Shown in pieces: positions 7,351-14,479 of a stretch of 31,290 nucleotides of DNA. The position numbers and the translations under genes were made by a program. How positions within the stretch are numbered: position 1 is the first letter of the stretch; every line of letters begins with the position of its first letter. This stretch comes from a virus, in the IMG/VR virus record IMGVR_UViG_3300005537_000051, positions 1 through 31,290 of that record, one strand, 5' to 3'. The notes below the pieces were generated by a model. The model made no database searches. It saw nothing but the letters and a program-made list of their open reading frames with translations, and was not told the DNA's origin.

Positions 7351-8493
7351 ATGAGCGTAAAGATTAGTCCCGCAATGACTGAATTGCGGGAAGCGATACA
7401 GGCAGCGGAAACGCTAGCCGCTAAGGACGTCCTCACGAAAGCTGAGGAAGCCCGAATCAACGTACTGCTGGCAAAGATTGCAGCGCTGCGCCAGAATCCT
7501 GCCGGGCCGGACACGCGCGAACTGCGCAAGCGATTTTGGCGTGCAATGGAAGCCGGGCGTGAACTGCGCGGCGATTTGCTGGCCGGTACCCAATCAATTT
7601 CTTACACGCAGGGCGCAAGTGGCGGCTTTGCCGTACCGCAAGAATTTGCGGACGAAATTCTGATTGGCGCTGCACAGGTTGACCCTTTGCTGGACAAGAA
7701 TGTCGTTGGTCTTACAAAAAGCAAAGGCTTTTCGCTTAACCCTTATCCTGTGCCCGCTTGGGATTTGTCGCAGTTTGCTGCTTCGCGCCAAGGTGAGGCG
7801 CAGCAGCACTTGTCCGATACTGTGCCCCCTGCCGCAACCCGGCAGCTAGAGGGCTACACGTACGCGGCATCACTTGGGGCTAGCTTCGAGCTCGAGGACG
7901 ACCATTTCGATGACCTGATGGACCAGATTCAAACCGCTTTTTCTATCGGATTCGCGCGCGGTATCGGCGTGGATTTGGTAGGAGGCACAGGCGTTGGCCA
8001 GCCGTCGGGCTTGATTACCGGCGCGCACAACAGCGGCGTTACCACAGCCATACAGGCGCAGATTACGTTTCAGGACGTAACTGCAATTTACAACAGCGTC
8101 AACCGGATTTACCGTACCTCGAAAAAGTGCGCGTGGGTTATGAGCGATACCACGTATCAGCACGTGCGCAACGCTGTGGATAACGCAGGCCGCCCCTTGC
8201 TTGATATGCGCAAGGATAAGGAGGAATTGCTCAGCAAGCCTGTGCTGATTTCCCCCAGCATGCCTTCGAATTCTGGCACTAAGGGCATTATCTTTGGTGA
8301 CCTTTCGTATTACAGGGTCCGCGTATCGGGTATGTGGATTCAGCGCAACGTCGAAACGCCGGGCTACGTGGAAAATGGCAAGGCGCTTTATACGGCGCGT
8401 ATGCGCGCAGACGGGGCCGTGGTTGACCCAACGGCGAATAATTCCTCGCCGCTTGTATCGGCAAGCCCGATTGTGTACGCAACACTGAAGTAA
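7351..8493 (+). CDS. Major capsid protein 1 (HK97 fold)
   Basis: This encodes 380 residues. The N-terminal 70 or so are a charged helical delta-type domain that would act as internal scaffold and be removed by the protease. The junction motif AGTQSISYTQGASGGFAVP (78-96) is typical of HK97-family capsid proteins where the mature shell domain begins. Further hallmarks are VDLVGGTGVGQPSGLI, the WVMSDTTYQHVRNAVDNAGRPLL segment and IIFGDLSYYRVRVSGMWIQR near the end. The ATG follows a strong TAAGGAG. A second, different capsid gene follows, so this protein may form the hexamers or be a minor shell component. Which of the two dominates in virions cannot be told. Confidence 0.92.
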   Translation: MSVKISPAMTELREAIQAAETLAAKDVLTKAEEARINVLLAKIAALRQNPAGPDTRELRKRFWRAMEAGRELRGDLLAGTQSISYTQGASGGFAVPQEFADEILIGAAQVDPLLDKNVVGLTKSKGFSLNPYPVPAWDLSQFAASRQGEAQQHLSDTVPPAATRQLEGYTYAASLGASFELEDDHFDDLMDQIQTAFSIGFARGIGVDLVGGTGVGQPSGLITGAHNSGVTTAIQAQITFQDVTAIYNSVNRIYRTSKKCAWVMSDTTYQHVRNAVDNAGRPLLDMRKDKEELLSKPVLISPSMPSNSGTKGIIFGDLSYYRVRVSGMWIQRNVETPGYVENGKALYTARMRADGAVVDPTANNSSPLVSASPIVYATLK

Positions 8494-8598
8494 AAACGAT
8501 TTTGTAACTCGCAACCTTCGCGGGGCGCGGGAAAAAACCAAGCAAGGCCGCATAGCTGGGGCGGGGAATCTGGCAGCAAGCAGCTTTGGAGAAATGAA

Positions 8599-9978
8599 AT
8601 GAGCAGGCTTAAGGACCTCCGCGAAAAGCGCGCGAAAGTGCACGCGGACGCGGTTGAAATTCTGAAAAAGGAAGCGGCCACTTCCGAGGAACGCGCAAAG
8701 GCCAAGGGTATGATTGCCGAGGTCGATACCATGACCGAGGAAATCAACCTGATTATCCGCGCCGAAGAGCAGGAGCGGGAAATCGCCGGGGAAGTTCGCA
8801 CTGCGCCAATTACCCCGGACCCGAATGCGCAGAAAACCAATGAAGTTCGCGCGAAGGAATATCGCGAGGCCTTCAAAGCGTATCTGCGTTGGGGCACGCC
8901 GGGCAATCGTTATCAGCGCGGCGCGAAGGAAGAGGAAATGCGGTTGCTGGCCAGTACCCGCGACCGGATGAATTCTCTTTCGATGGAACAGCGTGACCAA
9001 GAAGCGGGCACGCAATCCATTACCTATACACAGGGTATTAGCGGCGGCTTTTTCGTGCCCGCTGGCTTTGTGTATGACGTCGAAGTGGCGACCAAGTATT
9101 TTGCGCCGCTGCTTGACGGAACTTGTATCGACGTTTTCGATACGGCGACCGGCCAGATTTTGCCGTACCCGACGAACAACGATACCAACGAAGCGTGGAC
9201 TGTGCTGCCCGAAGCGGCGCAGGTTTCCGATTCGCCAACGCCAAACTATCCCGGAGGCTCCGCGCCCGTCGCTAACCCCGGAAACGTTACGTTGGGGCAG
9301 GTCAACTTTGGGGCGTGGAAAGGCACAACTGGCCTTATCCGCGTATCGCTCGAGTTGCTTCAGGATTCCGCCTTCAATTTCGAGGCTTTCCTGACCAGCA
9401 AGTTTGCCGAGCGCTTGGGCCGTGGCTATGAGTGGTATCTCACGAATGGCACCGGCGTCAGCCAACCCAAGGGAATTCTCGCGTCCATTTCCGCGTCCGG
9501 CGCTGTGCCGGTTGTGGCAAAAGGCTCCAGCGCGAATGATGGGTCCAGCAATACCGGCGCGAACAGCATCGGCTATCAGGACCTCGTCAACCTGCAACAC
9601 AGCGTTGACCCCACTTACCGCCGTGGCGCGAAGTATATGTTCCACGACCAAACCCTTGCATTCCTGAAAACCCTTGTGGACAAGTTCGGCCGTCCGCTGT
9701 GGGTTCCCAGCGTGCGTGATGGCGAGCCCGACCGCGTTTGCGGATATGAGTACGTCATCAATCAGGCGTTTCCGCAAATCGCGCCCAGCGCGAATACGGT
9801 TGCATTCGGCGCATTCAAGAAATTCAAGGCGCGCCGGGTCAAGGACCTGCAAGTCCTGCGTTTGGAAGAGCGCTTTGCCGATTTCGGGCAGATTGCCTAC
9901 GTGGCTTTCTCCCGTATTGACTCACAATTGGTTGATGCGGGAACTCACCCACTCAACGTCCTGCAACAGCACTCCTAA
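8599..9978 (+). CDS. Major capsid protein 2 (HK97 fold, paralogue)
   Basis: This encodes 459 residues with a longer charged coiled-coil delta domain (about 1-130: KDLREKRAKVHADAVEILKK) than its upstream neighbour. The junction motif AGTQSITYTQGISGGFFVP (136-154) is nearly identical to that of capsid protein 1, so both could be cut by the same protease. The body contains YEWYLTNGTGVSQPKGIL, YMFHDQTLAFLKTLVDKFGRPLW and TVAFGAFKKFKARRVKDL, all classic HK97-fold landmarks. A GGAG lies 7 nt before the ATG. The 105-base leader between the two capsid genes contains no clear terminator. Outside the junction the two proteins are clearly diverged, so this is not a recent duplication. Confidence 0.92.
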   Translation: MSRLKDLREKRAKVHADAVEILKKEAATSEERAKAKGMIAEVDTMTEEINLIIRAEEQEREIAGEVRTAPITPDPNAQKTNEVRAKEYREAFKAYLRWGTPGNRYQRGAKEEEMRLLASTRDRMNSLSMEQRDQEAGTQSITYTQGISGGFFVPAGFVYDVEVATKYFAPLLDGTCIDVFDTATGQILPYPTNNDTNEAWTVLPEAAQVSDSPTPNYPGGSAPVANPGNVTLGQVNFGAWKGTTGLIRVSLELLQDSAFNFEAFLTSKFAERLGRGYEWYLTNGTGVSQPKGILASISASGAVPVVAKGSSANDGSSNTGANSIGYQDLVNLQHSVDPTYRRGAKYMFHDQTLAFLKTLVDKFGRPLWVPSVRDGEPDRVCGYEYVINQAFPQIAPSANTVAFGAFKKFKARRVKDLQVLRLEERFADFGQIAYVAFSRIDSQLVDAGTHPLNVLQQHS

Positions 9979-9981
9979 GTT

Positions 9982-10509
9982 TTAGGGGCGCTTTTGCACT
10001 AAGTTTTGGAAGCGGGGCGGTAGCAAGGCTATCGCCCCATTTTCCAAAATGAACGCATTTCGGCTAGCGGCTAACTTTGTGGACCATTTACAACCGCGTG
10101 CCCTGAAAGTTTCTTTCTGTTTGTTGTGGCCGCCGCATAGCACTTGTAGTGCACGCCGGGCGGCTAACGGATTTTTGCGGCAGAATTTTAGGATAACGCG
10201 CAGATAGATTGTAGGATTGTACTTGTAGAGTGCGCGCCATTTACTGCCGCCGTGTTTCTTGTGGTCAATTTCAAGCATTAGTGGGTCACAGATTGAGCAA
10301 CCCGGTACGGCGCAGCGGATACCGCCAAGTAACAGCATGATTTCCATGCGGCGGCGCAGCCGGTCTGTAATCCCCTTTTCGCGCTCATGTGCCAAGCACT
10401 TACGGCAGTATTTAAGCCCCGGCGCAGGCGGATTATGGCATCCGGAGCGGCGACAGTAGTGAGCTTTCTTGACGTATCGGTTTCCGACTTTTTCGTGAAT
10501 TAGGCCCAC
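9982..10509 (-). CDS. HNH homing-type endonuclease, the only minus-strand gene
   Basis: This encodes 175 residues read from a GTG start at 10509; no convincing ribosome-binding site is seen. An N-terminal Cys cluster (C19, C24, C35, C38) looks like a treble-clef or zinc-finger element. The core is an HNH/zinc-finger nuclease: IRCAVPGCSICDPLMLEIDHKKH (IDH at 81-83) and LQVLCGGHNKQKE (C125, H128, N129). Such free-standing HNH enzymes nick or cut DNA at specific sites and spread by gene conversion. It faces opposite to all other genes and ends 3 nt from the capsid protein 2 stop, which suggests insertion beside a conserved capsid gene. Its promoter is not identified. Confidence 0.82.
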   Translation of the reverse strand: MGLIHEKVGNRYVKKAHYCRRSGCHNPPAPGLKYCRKCLAHEREKGITDRLRRRMEIMLLLGGIRCAVPGCSICDPLMLEIDHKKHGGSKWRALYKYNPTIYLRVILKFCRKNPLAARRALQVLCGGHNKQKETFRARGCKWSTKLAASRNAFILENGAIALLPPRFQNLVQKRP

Positions 10510-10529
10510 AAGTTAGCATAGCACAATAA

Positions 10530-10561
10530 GTTACGGTTTGAAAGAGCCGTAACATTTTTTT
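10530..10561 (+). terminator. Rho-independent terminator downstream of the capsid block
   Basis: A perfect 7-bp stem, GTTACGG (10530-10536) with CCGTAAC (10547-10553), has a 10-nt loop and is followed one base later by seven consecutive T. It would end + strand transcripts from the capsid genes. A second short T-run (10582-10586) follows a weak GTGA/TCAC repeat. Placement beyond the minus-strand HNH gene suggests that gene was inserted between the capsid gene and its terminator. Downstream genes then need read-through or a promoter, which was not recognised. Confidence 0.7.
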
Positions 10562-10607
10562 GTGAGCTCGAAACTCGTCACATTTTTCTAGTTATGGGGT
10601 CTCAAAA

Positions 10608-10904
10608 ATGCTGATTAAACTACTGGCAAGCGGACAAGTAATTGATATGTACGAAATAGCGGCGCTGGCGAAAATCGACGCGGGCATGGCAGTGCGCGTT
10701 GAAGCCCAGCGGGAAACTACCGCGATTGACCGCGCTTTGGAAACTGGCGCGAAGTTGCTGAAAGAAACCTTTCGCAAACCAACAGGACAACCGGGCACGC
10801 CTACACGGAAAGAGCCCAATCAGGTTGTCAAGGATATTCAGGATGACGAAGCGCTTGGGGCACGTACGCCAAAGCGCCGTGTGCTAAACGTCATTCCAGT
10901 TTAA
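10608..10904 (+). CDS. Small head-region protein of unknown function
   Basis: This encodes 98 residues starting at an ATG with GGGGT about 10 nt upstream. The first half is amphipathic helix (LIKLLASGQVIDMYEIAALA, then AIDRALETGAKLLKETF); the second half is Pro/Lys-rich and probably disordered. No family is recognised. Its position between the capsid genes and the head-tail connector, 9 nt before the connector ATG, suggests a head-completion or accessory head role, but this is inference from location only. It is the first gene after the terminator. Confidence 0.7.
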   Translation: MLIKLLASGQVIDMYEIAALAKIDAGMAVRVEAQRETTAIDRALETGAKLLKETFRKPTGQPGTPTRKEPNQVVKDIQDDEALGARTPKRRVLNVIPV

Positions 10905-10913
10905 GGAGCCCAA

Positions 10914-11822
10914 ATGGCCGGGCTGATTATTGAAGCGCCCCCAAAGGTTGAGCCTGTACTGCTCGACGACATGAAGAATTTCTTGCGCGTTGATATTTCT
11001 GACGACGACGCAATGATTGAGGGCATGATTACCGCCGCGCGTGAAATGTGCGAAAGTTTCACGCGGCGCAGCTTTGTTCAGAAGGGCTACAAGCAGGTAC
11101 TTGATTCGTTTCCGTATTTCGTTGATACGGTTATGAGCCAGTTGGCATATCCGCCCAGCTATTACAGCCTGCCGCGTTACAGCACAACGCTGTGGAACTA
11201 TTCGCAGATGATTAAGCTGTTCCGCCCGCCCCTCGTTTCTGTGAATCGCATTACGTACGTTTCGGCTGGCAGCCAGCAAAAGCAAGATATGCTGCCGATT
11301 GCGCCGCCGTGGTCGCCGGATACGGCGTACACGGCTGGCCAGCAGATTACTGACCCAAATGACAACGTACAGCAGTGCACTACGCCCGGCACAACGTTTC
11401 GCACGATACCCAACAACTTTGCAACCCGCGCTGGCGGAACAACTACTGAGCAAGGCAGCACGATTGTTTGGACGAATCAAGGGCCAAACCCAGCCGACCT
11501 TTCCGGTACAAGCAGCTACGGTTTGTTTTTGTACGACGCCGTCAGTGAGCCGGGCCGCGTTTTCCCCGGCCCTCCGGGCCAATTTTGGCCAAGCGTGCTG
11601 TACATTCCCAACGCTGTGGAAATCCATTTTACCGCTGGATACAGCGCGGATTCCGGGCTGGTGCCCCAGCGCGCCAAGCTGGCTATCAAGCAGCTTGTGA
11701 ACCACTGGTACGAAAACCGCGACTTTGTTTTGCCGGGCAGTGCGCCCACCGAGTTGCCGTGGCACGTAAAGGCGATTCTGTGGTCACTGCGTATTGAGGA
11801 TTATCAGCCGACACGGGGCTAA
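10914..11822 (+). CDS. Head-tail connector protein (gp6-like) with an inserted beta-rich domain
   Basis: This encodes 302 residues. The N-terminus (VLLDDMKNFLRVDISDDD, then MIEGMITAAREMCESFT, about 16-50) and the C-terminus (AKLAIKQLVNHWYENRD, with PTELPWHVKAILWSLR near the end) match the DNA-packaging/connector family of HK97 gp6 type, whose ring sits below the portal. The family is usually about 100-200 residues; the extra length includes a compact insert at about 132-192 (WSPDTAYTAGQQITDPNDN to TIVWTNQGPN). This W-x-x-x-T-A-Y-x-x-G-Q-x-I pattern with a closing V-W-T-N-x-G resembles small carbohydrate-binding or Ig-like repeats seen in tail and surface proteins. A strong TTAAGGAG precedes the ATG. 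Confidence 0.85.
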   Translation: MAGLIIEAPPKVEPVLLDDMKNFLRVDISDDDAMIEGMITAAREMCESFTRRSFVQKGYKQVLDSFPYFVDTVMSQLAYPPSYYSLPRYSTTLWNYSQMIKLFRPPLVSVNRITYVSAGSQQKQDMLPIAPPWSPDTAYTAGQQITDPNDNVQQCTTPGTTFRTIPNNFATRAGGTTTEQGSTIVWTNQGPNPADLSGTSSYGLFLYDAVSEPGRVFPGPPGQFWPSVLYIPNAVEIHFTAGYSADSGLVPQRAKLAIKQLVNHWYENRDFVLPGSAPTELPWHVKAILWSLRIEDYQPTRG

Positions 11823-11825
11823 CTG

Positions 11826-12230
11826 ATGGCGTTAACAGCGGCACTATCAAGTAGGCTGCAAGCCGGTAAGCTGCGCCACCGCATTCAGATTGTGGCCCCG
11901 GCAGCAGGCGGCCAAGATACCTTTGGCGGCGTGCCGGGCGGCAACATGACCGTGGTAAAGACCACGTGGGCCGCTATTGATGGGATTTCGGCTAGGGACG
12001 CGCTGGCAGCCGGGCAATTTATTACCACGGCCACGCACAAGATTACTGTGCGCTACGACAAGGCGATAAGCATTAACGCCAGCCAAAGTATTTGGTTTAA
12101 GGGCCGCACGTTTCAGATTCAGGGCGTGCTTAATCCAGACGAGCGCACAAAGCTGCTGTACATTTTTTGCTTGGAAGTGAACGATAGCCGGGAACAGGTT
12201 GCATCGCCAAACGACGGCACGACGGGATAA
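11826..12230 (+). CDS. Head-tail adaptor (stopper/joining protein family)
   Basis: This encodes 134 residues that fit the phage head-tail joining family (SPP1 gp16/HK97 gp7-like): LRHRIQIVAPAAGGQDTFGG, then TTWAAIDGISARDALAAGQF, ITTATHKITVRYDKAI, GRTFQIQGVLNPDERTKLLYIFCLEV. Members close the connector after packaging and give the platform for tail joining. It starts 3 nt after the connector stop. The following intergenic stretch has the perfect 16-nt palindrome described separately. Confidence 0.88.
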   Translation: MALTAALSSRLQAGKLRHRIQIVAPAAGGQDTFGGVPGGNMTVVKTTWAAIDGISARDALAAGQFITTATHKITVRYDKAISINASQSIWFKGRTFQIQGVLNPDERTKLLYIFCLEVNDSREQVASPNDGTTG

Positions 12231-12246
12231 ATCCGGCATGCCGGAT
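12228..12246. repeat. Copy 2 of the palindromic element, with a perfect 16-nt palindrome
   Basis: TAAATCCGGCATGCCGG starts at the adaptor stop codon and matches copy 1 at 726-742 except for one base. Here that change makes ATCCGGCATGCCGGAT (12231-12246) fully self-complementary. It lies 11 nt before the next ATG, where a normal ribosome-binding site would be expected. It could be a protein-binding site or a small RNA hairpin acting on translation of the next gene. Confidence 0.5.
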
Positions 12247-12257
12247 TAGAGTTTACT

Positions 12258-12740
12258 ATGTCGGATACCGTAACCGTTGAGATAAAAGGCTTGGACGATT
12301 TACAACGCCGGTTGGCGGCATTACCGGCAGAAGTAGCGCGCCCCATTCTTCGGGATGTACTGCGCGAGGCGGGCAACGAAGTAAAAGAAGCTTTTGTGGC
12401 AGCCGCCCCGCGTGACACAGGATTTTTGGCGGAACATTTTCGTGTACGTGTTTCAATAAGGAAAGAAGACGTGCAGGGCGCAGCCTTTATTGGCACACAG
12501 CCGCACGCGGACTATCCCGACCGAGACGGCGGCTTTCGGGCAAAGCTAAGCAAGGCGCTTGGCAAAGTATCCGTGGGCCGTATCAGCGTTTCGTCAGTAG
12601 CACGGTACTTGGAATTCGGTACGCGGAAAATGGCGGCCAATCCATTTATGTCGCGCGCGTGGGAAAGCGTTAAGGACAACGTGCTGGACAAGATTGTTAA
12701 TGGGATTCGCGATGCCTTGCAACGGGTAGGGGCGCAATAA
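12258..12740 (+). CDS. HK97 gp10-like neck/tail-completion protein
   Basis: This encodes 160 residues: GLDDLQRRLAALPAEVARPI, LREAGNEVKEAFVAAAPRDTGFL, SVARYLEFGTRKMAANPFMSRA. The pattern of helix, A-A-P-x-D-T-G-x-L and Y-L-E-F-G-T-x-x-x-x-A-N-P-F identifies the HK97 gp10 family, small proteins that complete the neck or the head-proximal end of the tail. No clear ribosome-binding site is seen; a palindrome occupies the upstream region. Its TAA overlaps the ATG of the next gene (TAATG), implying translational coupling. Confidence 0.88.
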   Translation: MSDTVTVEIKGLDDLQRRLAALPAEVARPILRDVLREAGNEVKEAFVAAAPRDTGFLAEHFRVRVSIRKEDVQGAAFIGTQPHADYPDRDGGFRAKLSKALGKVSVGRISVSSVARYLEFGTRKMAANPFMSRAWESVKDNVLDKIVNGIRDALQRVGAQ

Positions 12741-12946
12741 TGGAAGAGATTACGCGTCTAAAGCAAAGGCTGGCGCAAAAGCGAGCTGAGCGTCGGAAGA
12801 TTGTTACGGAAAATGAGCGCTTGGACACTTTTGTTCAAGCCACACTTGAGCGCTTGGACTTTGAGATTGCTGAATTAAGAAAAGAAATTCGCGCCCTTGA
12901 GGGCGGAATAGGATTTCATAATTTCCAATGTTTGCCGAAGGCTTAG
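12740..12946 (+). CDS. Short coiled-coil protein
   Basis: This encodes 68 residues, almost all one highly charged heptad-type helix (ITRLKQRLAQKRAERRKIVT, then LERLDFEIAELRKEIRALEG). It is overlapped at both ends: the upstream gene by one base (TAATG) and the downstream gene by 19 bases. The overlaps argue for a real, coupled gene rather than chance reading. Function is unknown; it may be an assembly factor for the neck or tail terminator. Confidence 0.65.
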   Translation: MEEITRLKQRLAQKRAERRKIVTENERLDTFVQATLERLDFEIAELRKEIRALEGGIGFHNFQCLPKA

Positions 12947-13371
12947 TTGCGTTTCTGGCGGCGGATTCCGGCGTAAGCGGAATACTTGGCACGCCCGCAT
13001 CCCGTGGCGATAAAACGAATGGGGTTTTCCCCAACATCGCCATTAAAGAAGCAACGATGCCGTACATCGTGTACTTGCAGATATCGGCGCGCCCTGTGAT
13101 TTCGTTTGCCGGGCCGAATCGGCTGACGTACGCGCGCTGGCGGCTTTCATGCTACGGCGCGTCGTATGGGTCGGCCAAAACGCTTGCGCAAAAAGTTAAG
13201 CGGGCGCTAAACGGATTTCAGGGACCGTGGACAGATTCTTCGCCGTCAGTAACGTATGTGGGCAGCACGTGGCTGCTATCGGAAAGCGATACAGCCGAAC
13301 CGATTCCCCACGGCACGATTTGGGCGGTACACGTTGACTTTGAATTTTGGTTCAATGATAACACGCCGTAA
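12928..13371 (+). CDS. Tail completion/terminator protein (DUF3168-like)
   Basis: This encodes 147 residues with the features of the DUF3168 tail-terminator group: N-terminal FAEGLVAFLAADSGVSGILG, a central FPNIAIKEATMPYIVYLQIS, RLTYARWRLSCYGASYGSAK and a C-terminal HVDFEFWFND strand. These proteins cap the tail tube and fix its final length. It starts inside the preceding coiled-coil gene, consistent with coupled translation, and is followed by the tail tube gene in the usual order. Confidence 0.8.
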   Translation: MFAEGLVAFLAADSGVSGILGTPASRGDKTNGVFPNIAIKEATMPYIVYLQISARPVISFAGPNRLTYARWRLSCYGASYGSAKTLAQKVKRALNGFQGPWTDSSPSVTYVGSTWLLSESDTAEPIPHGTIWAVHVDFEFWFNDNTP

Positions 13372-13387
13372 CAGGTTTTCTGGTAGT

Positions 13388-13414
13388 TTGCAGTAGCAGC
13401 AATAGGTTGCAGTA
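13388..13414 (+). repeat. Short direct repeat upstream of the tail tube gene
   Basis: TTGCAGTA occurs twice, at 13388-13395 and 13407-13414, in the 70-base gap before the tail tube gene, whose product is needed in many copies. The second copy runs into TAAAAT, and the first gives a TTGCAG, so a weak promoter is possible, but the 19-nt spacer is long. No firm call. Confidence 0.25.
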
Positions 13415-13441
13415 AAATTTAGCAAAGGTGGTTCCTTCATC

Positions 13442-13897
13442 ATGGGTCAATACACATCCTCACAAGCATTTTCCCCTCGCGGCACACAGTTGCTCTTCCA
13501 AACTTCGCCGTCGGTTGGATTCCAGTTGCTTGCAGAAATCAAGCAGGCCGATTTCAGCGGGCAAAAGCTGGACCTTGCCGACGTCACGAACTTTCAATCG
13601 GGGGCCTTCAAAGAATGGCTGGCTACCCTGCTTGATTCCGGCGAGCTATCTTTCAAAGGAAACTTCATTCCCGGTGACGTTTCACAAGCTTCGCTGCTTG
13701 GCTTTTTCAACAGCGCGCAGCTTGTGGCGTACAAGGTCATCCTGCCCACTAACCCGGCCACTGGCCAGCCTTTCGGGCATTTCACATTCAACGCCTTTGT
13801 TTCGACGTACGAATGGGGATTGCCAATTGACAAAGAGGCGACCATTTCCGGGAAGCTGAAAATCACGGGCGCGATTACCTACATCGCTGGCTCCTAA
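13442..13897 (+). CDS. Major tail tube protein
   Basis: This encodes 151 residues. Beta-rich sequence with FSGQKLDLADVTNFQSGAFK, EWLATLLDSGELSFKGNFIP and a C-terminal EATISGKLKITGAITY fits the tail tube family shared by many siphoviruses (lambda gpV N-domain-like), where SGxLKITG is the typical last strand. Hexamers of this protein stack around the tape measure. An AAAGGTGG lies about 10 nt upstream of the ATG. Gene order (tail terminator, tube, chaperones, tape measure) supports the call. Confidence 0.87.
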   Translation: MGQYTSSQAFSPRGTQLLFQTSPSVGFQLLAEIKQADFSGQKLDLADVTNFQSGAFKEWLATLLDSGELSFKGNFIPGDVSQASLLGFFNSAQLVAYKVILPTNPATGQPFGHFTFNAFVSTYEWGLPIDKEATISGKLKITGAITYIAGS

Positions 13898-13931
13898 TCG
13901 GGCTGGCGCTGGGGATTTGAAATAAATCGCC

Positions 13932-13957
13932 GGGCGTAGCGCGGACGACCTACGCCC
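13932..13957 (+). promoter_or_regulatory. Hairpin after the tail tube gene
   Basis: A perfect 8-bp stem GGGCGTAG (13932-13939)/CTACGCCC (13950-13957) with a 10-nt loop is not followed by a T-tract. It sits between the abundant tail tube gene and the chaperone genes, where partial termination or an mRNA 3'-end stabiliser would lower expression downstream. The role is inferred. Confidence 0.45.
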
Positions 13958-13991
13958 TGCTTAAAGTGTGCACAAAAAGGGGAAAAGCGAA

Positions 13992-14459
13992 ATGCAGAAA
14001 ACAAAACTAGCAAAGCTGCTGGCACCAACCGTACCGCTTAAGCTGGAAGTTGACGCGGATAAAAACGGCGTGCTTGAATTAAAGCTTGCGTGGACGATGC
14101 GCGCAGTTATCCTTATTGAAGCTAAGCTGCGTGAATTGGGCCTTGCAGTAAACGTTATCCAAAATCCGGCGTCGTTTTGGACTGATTTGAATGCAACTAC
14201 GCTGGCCGTTGCTGTGTGGGCGCTATCGCATCAAGAGCACGCGGATTTGCGGGATGAGGAAGGGTTTGACTATGTCATCTCCTATCTTGTTCCGGAAAAC
14301 TGGCTGCTGGCAGCCGATGGAATTAAAAACGCGTTTTGGGAATCGCTGTCTCAAAAGCGCCGCGATGAAATTGAGGCGGGAATACGCGCGGCAGCCGAAG
14401 CGGTGAAAGCTGGCGCTGAGGCACCGGCAAACCCTACGCCAGCCCCGGCCCAGCAGTAA
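13992..14459 (+). CDS. Tail assembly chaperone, upstream part (gpG-like)
   Basis: This encodes 155 residues from the ATG at 13992, chosen because AAAAGGGG lies 8-14 nt upstream; an in-frame GTG at 13968 lacks this. The protein has a central helical part (AVILIEAKLRELGLAV, LAVAVWALSHQEHADLRDEE) and a low-complexity Ala/Pro/Gln tail. Position directly before a second short gene and the tape measure is that of the lambda gpG/gpGT chaperone pair, which holds the tape measure soluble while the tube polymerises around it. A heptamer suited to -1 frameshifting lies close to its stop. Confidence 0.78.
   Translation: MQKTKLAKLLAPTVPLKLEVDADKNGVLELKLAWTMRAVILIEAKLRELGLAVNVIQNPASFWTDLNATTLAVAVWALSHQEHADLRDEEGFDYVISYLVPENWLLAADGIKNAFWESLSQKRRDEIEAGIRAAAEAVKAGAEAPANPTPAPAQQ
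14429..14435 (+). promoter_or_regulatory. Candidate -1 frameshift site in the tail chaperone gene
   Basis: AAACCCT fits X-XXY-YYZ in the reading frame (A AAC CCT). It lies in the only window (14420-14459) where the upstream frame and the -1 frame are both open. A -1 slip here would join the first chaperone to the downstream 99-residue frame as a gpGT-like fusion. The C-rich form is less common than AAAAAAG or GGGAAAG types, so confidence is moderate. Confidence 0.4.
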
Positions 14460-14479
14460 CAGCGCTGGACCTGTGGGCC

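Noticed and set aside
8494-8598. Terminator between the two capsid genes
   Set aside because: The stretch is G-rich with only partial inverted repeats and no T-tract following a stem on the + strand.
7870-9852. 660-residue open reading frame on the minus strand across both capsid genes
   Set aside because: The + strand readings are clear HK97-fold capsid proteins with ribosome-binding sites; the antisense product is rich in Arg, His, Cys and Leu, shows no domain, and arises from codon usage.
13388-13414. Promoter upstream of the tail tube gene
   Set aside because: A TTGCAG and TAAAAT pair exists but with a 19-nt spacer; evidence is too weak for a promoter call, so only the direct repeat is listed.
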